Shown: positions 6,689 through 10,788 of the stretch, one piece after another
Layout of the letters: each line of letters opens with the position of its first letter
How positions within the stretch are numbered: position 1 is the first letter of the stretch
Source: Candidatus Eiseniibacteriota bacterium
Lineage (GTDB): Bacteria; Arandabacterota; Arandabacteria; Arandabacterales; Arandabacteraceae
Assembly: GCA_030592245.1 (NCBI GenBank)
Contig: JAUVJV010000033.1
Span: 1 to 10,788 of the forward strand
DNA length: 10,788 nucleotides
Reading direction: 5' to 3'
Position numbers and translations under genes: made by a program
Notes under the pieces: generated by a model
The model's input: the letters and a program-made list of their open reading frames with translations, nothing else
The model's database searches: none
Told to the model about the DNA's origin: nothing

Positions 6689-9600
6689 CTACCGGGCCAC
6701 ATCGTCCCCGCATCGATTTACCAGGGCCGTGCCCCAGGACTGCAGAAAAGCATCCGAGAAGAACTTGTTGCCGGCCTGGTCATCCGAGGCCACGCCACGC
6801 CGCAAGAGGAGCGCCTCGAATATCTGCTGCTCGCTCCACCCGCTCTCGGACGTCGCGGAGATGTCGAGCTTATCAAGATATCCGGTAGCTCTCAAGTCAA
6901 CCCTCTCATCCAGGACGGTGGAAGAGGCCTCCAAGTCAATATACGCATTTCTGAAGCTCTTGACATCTATGAATCTGAACTCACCCTTCGAAATCCTCAT
7001 GCTGTTATGGTACACGCTGAACTTGCCCCTGAGCGTGGTCAGCGTGCCCAGCACAGATAGACCCTCCCTGCCTCTTCTGACGCTCAAGTCGCCCTGAAGC
7101 TCCGCCTGGACAACATCTCCCTTGATCCAGAAAGCATTTGGTATCTCGACCGCGACATCCATAATCCAGGCCGGTCTGCCCGTCGGGGGAGCGAACCCGC
7201 CATCGCCGCTAATGTCTGGTGAGAAGTAGTATTCCCCCTCCTTCACCGTCAGGTCACCGACGATCCTGGGCCTTGTAATGCCCGGTTCGACCTCCGCGGC
7301 GGTCACAGTCAGGTCGCCGTCCAGCCGGGCGTAGAAGTCCTCAAACTCAGTCACCTCGTAGTCTGAGAGCTTGATATCCATATCCCAGTCGGACACCGAG
7401 GTTCCCCTGATCGTAAAGGACCCGCCCGCCTTGAGGGCCCCACCCTCGGCTACCAGATTGGCAATCTCGAACCGCTTCCCGTGTGCCAGGAGCTCCAGGT
7501 CGAGGTCTAAGATATCCTGGGCGATGCCCTCCATCCTCAAGCGGGAGTCGGCGAGCTTCACGAAACCCTCGAAGGTCGGATCGGTCACGGTACCCCCGAT
7601 TCTTAAGTCGACCTCGTACTCCCCGGAACATACCTTGAGCCTGGGGTATATGTCACACATGAGTCCCAGGTTGCCTTTCTTCACCTTGACTGCCACATCG
7701 ATGGGCCTGTCCAGGAGCTCGCTCTCAAACGGAAGTATCGAGACAGCGAGCGGCACGTCTCCCCGGATCTCGCCTTGCTCGCCGTCGCTTCCGAATGCCA
7801 CCCGGGAAAGCCTGAGGACCGAGTCCTCGAGCGCAAGGTCCCAGGAGATCTCGCCCAGCCGGGTCTCACCGAAGACAGCGTCCCGGAGGATCCCGGTGGA
7901 AGTCAGCCGGGGATTCCGCCGCCTCCCGGACATGTCCATCCTGAGCTCGGCGGTTCCCTTGAGTCTTGCCAGAGGAGGAAACAAGGGTTCCAGCAGGGCG
8001 ATATCCACGTCTCTGACGTTTATCTCCATATTCCCTAGATCGTCAATTAAATCGAGAGCTTTCCCTTTCTCTACAAGTTCCTTAACCCTGGGAGGAGCCA
8101 GATCCACCGGGATGCTCCCCCTCGCGAGCACATCTCCCTCATCCTGGGTGAGCCTGATCTGCCTGATCACCAGCGTGCTTCCATCATATCCGACACTGCC
8201 CGTGAGCTCCTGGAACGGGATCTGGCGAATGTCGCCGTCTCTCACCTCGAAATCCAGATCGAAGACAATGCTGTCCGCGCTCCCGGCAATCTCTAAGGAC
8301 ACCCCGGCCGTGCCGGTGGGGATCTCAGCCTCCAGTACCCGGCGCAGCATGCCCAGGTCCAGTTCGTCAATCCCGGCGGTCGCCTCATACCGCCCGTCCG
8401 AGTAGGAACCCCGCTCTACGTTTATGACGCCCATCTCGGAGACGAGCACGAAATCGGTCATCGAAAGCAGTCCGTCCGCGTAAGAGACGCCGAGCTCCTG
8501 AGGGTTCTCCCAGATAAGGCCGGCAAGTTCTACAAACAGGTTGTCGATTGCAAGGTCGACCCCGCCATCGAGGAAATCGGCGCGGCCTACCATCCCGATC
8601 ACCGAGCCGCCATCCCGGGTGATGGCCACGCGCTCGATCTTAAGCCGCCGGTCCTCGATAAGGACGTCGGCGATGAGTTCGCCGGCCTGATACCCCATCA
8701 GGTCAAGGCTGCGGCCGAACACCTCACAATATCCACTTAAGCCGGAATCCGAATGAGCCATCTCGAGCCCGACGGTCATGCCCTCGACCACGGTTCCACT
8801 GTACTGCAATCTCTCACTCGTGGCGGCCGCACGCACCAGCGTCTCACCGTTCTCCCTGTCGACGCTGGCCTGGCCCACCGCGAAACCGCTCAATCCCTCT
8901 ACCCTGTGGTAGGATCGCAGACCCTCGAGGCCCGGGCAATCGTAGGTGAAGTCGAGATCGATCTTGCCGTCATACGCGACAAGGCCCCTCGAGACAATGG
9001 AGGTTCCGCCGATATCGGCGATCACGCTGTCGAGGATGACGTGCTCCGAGTTGACTTCCACCACGCCGCTCACCGAGTCGAATCTGTAGTCGCTGTAGCG
9101 CCCCGCATCGAGCTTCGGTGCCGTGGTGAGGTGAAAAGCCTCGCCGCCCAGGCCGCGGCCGCTGAACCCGACGCTGCCGCTTAAGTCCGAGGAATAGCCG
9201 CCGTCCTCTTCTCCGAAGAAACGCGAGAGATCAAAACCGGAGAAGGCGACCACACCCGCGTACCTTGGCGGATCGCTGAACCTGTACTCGCAGGAGGCGT
9301 CGAATGGAGTCTCCCGGAGTAGAGTGGACAGTCTCTCGACCTTGAGCGTCCTGTCCGCATATGAGAAATCCGCATTGAGGTCCCTGTAAATCATGTCATG
9401 GATCTCGCCATCCAGGGCAAGATCGAAATCGACGGCCGCGTACTGCCCCCGCACCACCAGATGTCCTGCACCATGCCCCAGCCCGGGCCTCTCGTCGCGG
9501 CCCAGGAAGACAGGCACATCACAAAAATCAAGACTGTCAATGGCTACGGAAAGCGCAAGGGAATCAAGATCCCCCGTGCCCAGGTATCCCGACAAGCTAA

Positions 9601-10279
9601 TGCCGGAGGTTGGCGTCACAGCGGTCAGGTTGCCGATCCTCACCCTGTCATCCAGAAGGGCCAGGTTGCCGGAGAGGTGCTCAACTCTCGAGCCGGCTCC
9701 GTAGGTGAACTCCATTGTCGCGATCGCCAACCGGTGCGCCTTCTCATCCCTGCTGTAAGAGCCACTGGCATTGATCCGGGTGAAACGCTGGAGGCTCCCG
9801 CTTACCCAGACCACGGTAGCGTCCTCGACTCTCAACCAGTCTATCCCGAATGTGGTCGGCTTGCCCGGCGGCCCGGGCCTCGGGTCTCCCGTGGGGAAAA
9901 GCCTCGACCCGTCGGGCCTCTTCGGCAACACGAACCTGGGCGATATCATGACCAGCGAGTCGATCTGAACCGGCCCCAGCAATATCCGGGAGATTTTGAA
10001 ATACGCCCTGATCTCCGCCGCGGATAGGAGGATTCTCGGGGAGTCGCCTCCCGTGTAGGTCACGATCACGTCGGTCAGCCGCACATCATCGATGAGGCTT
10101 CCGCTGATCTTGCCGAACTCGATGCTGATGTTCCGGCCCTCGCCAAAGCGGGACGTAAGGAAATCACCGAGGCTCAGGGCTATCCGTTCGCCCTGAGTCC
10201 TCAATACCAGGAAGGTGCCCAGCACCACCAGGCAGATCACCACGCCCAGGAATACGAGTCCTTGTGTTCGTCTGCTCAT
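6377..10279 (-). CDS. tamB: TamB-family (DUF490/AsmA-like) envelope-spanning protein, interrupted by an in-frame TAG
   Basis: TamB proteins anchor in the inner membrane and cross the periplasm as a long beta-groove, contacting an Omp85 partner (TamA/BamA); they work in outer-membrane assembly and phospholipid transport. The ATG at 10279 gives MSRRT and a membrane anchor (residues ~7-26) followed by a very long beta-rich region without catalytic motifs. The TamB C-terminal domain is clear: GDLSVRRGREGLSVLGTL, LRGKFSVYHNSMRISKGEFRF, a Y-I-D-L-E-A-S strand, SESGWSEQQIFEALLLRRG. The frame meets TAG at 6689-6691 (codon 1197, after DDVAR). It then continues, unshifted, through FGVEVAGGEEIDPIAS, STWVTFGKYVSNSVYVQYSQ, QLSVEYRFSNRLSIEGETG and a terminal FDFDVKFRFGY before TGA at 6379-6377. 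Total is 1300 codons including the TAG; E. coli TamB is 1259 residues. Without suppression the product is 1196 residues. It starts 2 nt after the upstream Omp85 stop and has only a distant GGTGGGG (14 nt), so translation is probably coupled. Confidence 0.93.
6689..6691 (-). other. In-frame amber (TAG) codon inside tamB
   Basis: CTA on the plus strand, TAG on the minus strand, context CGG-TAG-CTC. It lies between DDVAR and LHHDQFGVEV of the TamB C-terminal domain. One base change from CAG, GAG, TGG, AAG or TAC/TAT would restore the frame. The five genes in the window end in TAA, TGA, TGA, TGA and TAA, so none uses TAG as its final stop. Confidence 0.95.
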
Positions 10280-10281
10280 AG

Positions 10282-10788
10282 TTAGAATGCGTGCCCCACC
10301 AGGAAATGAAACCTCCCAGGGGACTCCTTTTTGCCTTCCTCATCGACCGCCCGCTTCAGGCGGTAACCGTAGTCGATCATTATGGGACCCACCGGGGTCT
10401 GGGTACCGATCCCCAGCCCGATGGTATACTTGACATCGGTGTCTCTTCTCAGAGCATAGTCCTCGCCTGAGACGAAGACCTTGAAGTCGGACCCCTCCAT
10501 GTCATCGATGGATTGCCACGCATTACCCATGTCGATAAAGGTCACTCCCGCAACCCTCCAGAAGAGGTGGAACCTCATCTCCACGTTCGCCAGCAAAAGG
10601 AAATCGCCCGGGCCGAATTCCCGGTCATCATAGCCCCGGATCGTCGCCGAGCCCCCCGCGTAGAACTTCTCGTATTCGGGAACACCCTTGTCCCTGGACG
10701 CTCCGAACGCGTAGCCATAGCCCGTACGCGTGGAGAAGGCCACAACACTGCCCCAGTACCACTTGAAATAGCGCGCCCAGGTCAGGGC
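10282..10788 (-). CDS. Omp85-family (BamA/TamA-like) outer-membrane protein, C-terminal barrel part (5' partial)
   Basis: The frame is open to the right window edge, giving the last 168 residues (starting ALTWARYFKW); the N-terminus and any POTRA domains lie outside. Omp85 hallmarks are visible: AGGSATIRGYDDREFGPGD with the conserved RGY that binds inside the barrel, LLLANVEMRF strand, VTFIDMGNAW, YTIGLGIGTQTPVGPIMIDYGY (the classic R/K-x-x-T-P-x-G-P-type penultimate strands) and a terminal GRFHFLVGHAF with C-terminal Phe as beta-signal. The protein should sit in the outer membrane and insert or translocate substrates, most likely as the partner of the TamB encoded 2 nt downstream. Whether it is the general BamA or a dedicated TamA cannot be told without the POTRA region. 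An apparent GTG start at 10743 is internal to the barrel and should not be used. Confidence 0.92.
   Translation of the reverse strand, partial: ALTWARYFKWYWGSVVAFSTRTGYGYAFGASRDKGVPEYEKFYAGGSATIRGYDDREFGPGDFLLLANVEMRFHLFWRVAGVTFIDMGNAWQSIDDMEGSDFKVFVSGEDYALRRDTDVKYTIGLGIGTQTPVGPIMIDYGYRLKRAVDEEGKKESPGRFHFLVGHAF

Noticed and set aside
10282..10743. Complete small outer-membrane protein starting at GTG 10743.
   Set aside because: The frame remains open with barrel-like residues (TWARYFKWYWG) to the window edge, and 153 residues is only part of an Omp85 barrel. It is a truncated gene at the edge, not a small gene.

Overview
The window looks like chromosomal DNA from a GC-rich diderm bacterium, probably an uncultured lineage of the FCB-related candidate phyla (Eisenbacteria, Latescibacteria, Zixibacteria, Krumholzibacteria or Gemmatimonadota type). 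The lineage is inferred from gene style: a secreted beta-helix protein ending in a FlgD/T9SS-like C-terminal domain, two Omp85 barrels, a TamB protein, and a metallopeptidase-propeller-barrel fusion. I could not run a search to fix the phylum. There are no RNA genes, transposons, CRISPR arrays or phage genes that I can see. Coding density is very high, with no gene-free stretch over about 300 bases once the tamB reading frame is followed to its true end.

Layout: bases 1-1125 (+ strand) hold the 3' part of a secreted right-handed beta-helix protein. It converges, across 30 bases, on a four-gene minus-strand block that fills the rest of the window. In transcription order this block is (1) the C-terminal part of an Omp85-family (BamA/TamA-like) outer membrane protein, cut by the right window edge; (2) a TamB-family giant AsmA-like protein; (3) a 993-residue protein joining a signal peptide, a HELTH zinc metallopeptidase domain, a six-repeat TolB-like propeller and an Omp85-type barrel; (4) a UvrD/PcrA DNA helicase. 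The junctions are 2 nt, 16 nt and 0 nt, so this is very probably one operon whose promoter lies beyond the right edge.

Two points stand out. First, tamB is split by one in-frame TAG at 6689-6691. The same frame then continues, without any indel, for 103 more codons that read as a typical TamB C-terminus and end at a TGA 16 nt before the next gene. The 328 bases that look intergenic are therefore the tail of tamB. Second, the operon encodes two Omp85-type barrels, both with an RGYDD motif, on either side of TamB. One of them carries a peptidase and a propeller at the N-terminal side of the barrel, with no POTRA domain that I can recognise.

Working model (inference): the Omp85 protein and TamB form a TAM-like bridge between inner and outer membrane, used for outer-membrane protein insertion and/or lipid transport. 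The peptidase-propeller-barrel protein is a second outer-membrane component of the same envelope pathway. The helicase is a housekeeping DNA repair enzyme co-transcribed at the operon's end.
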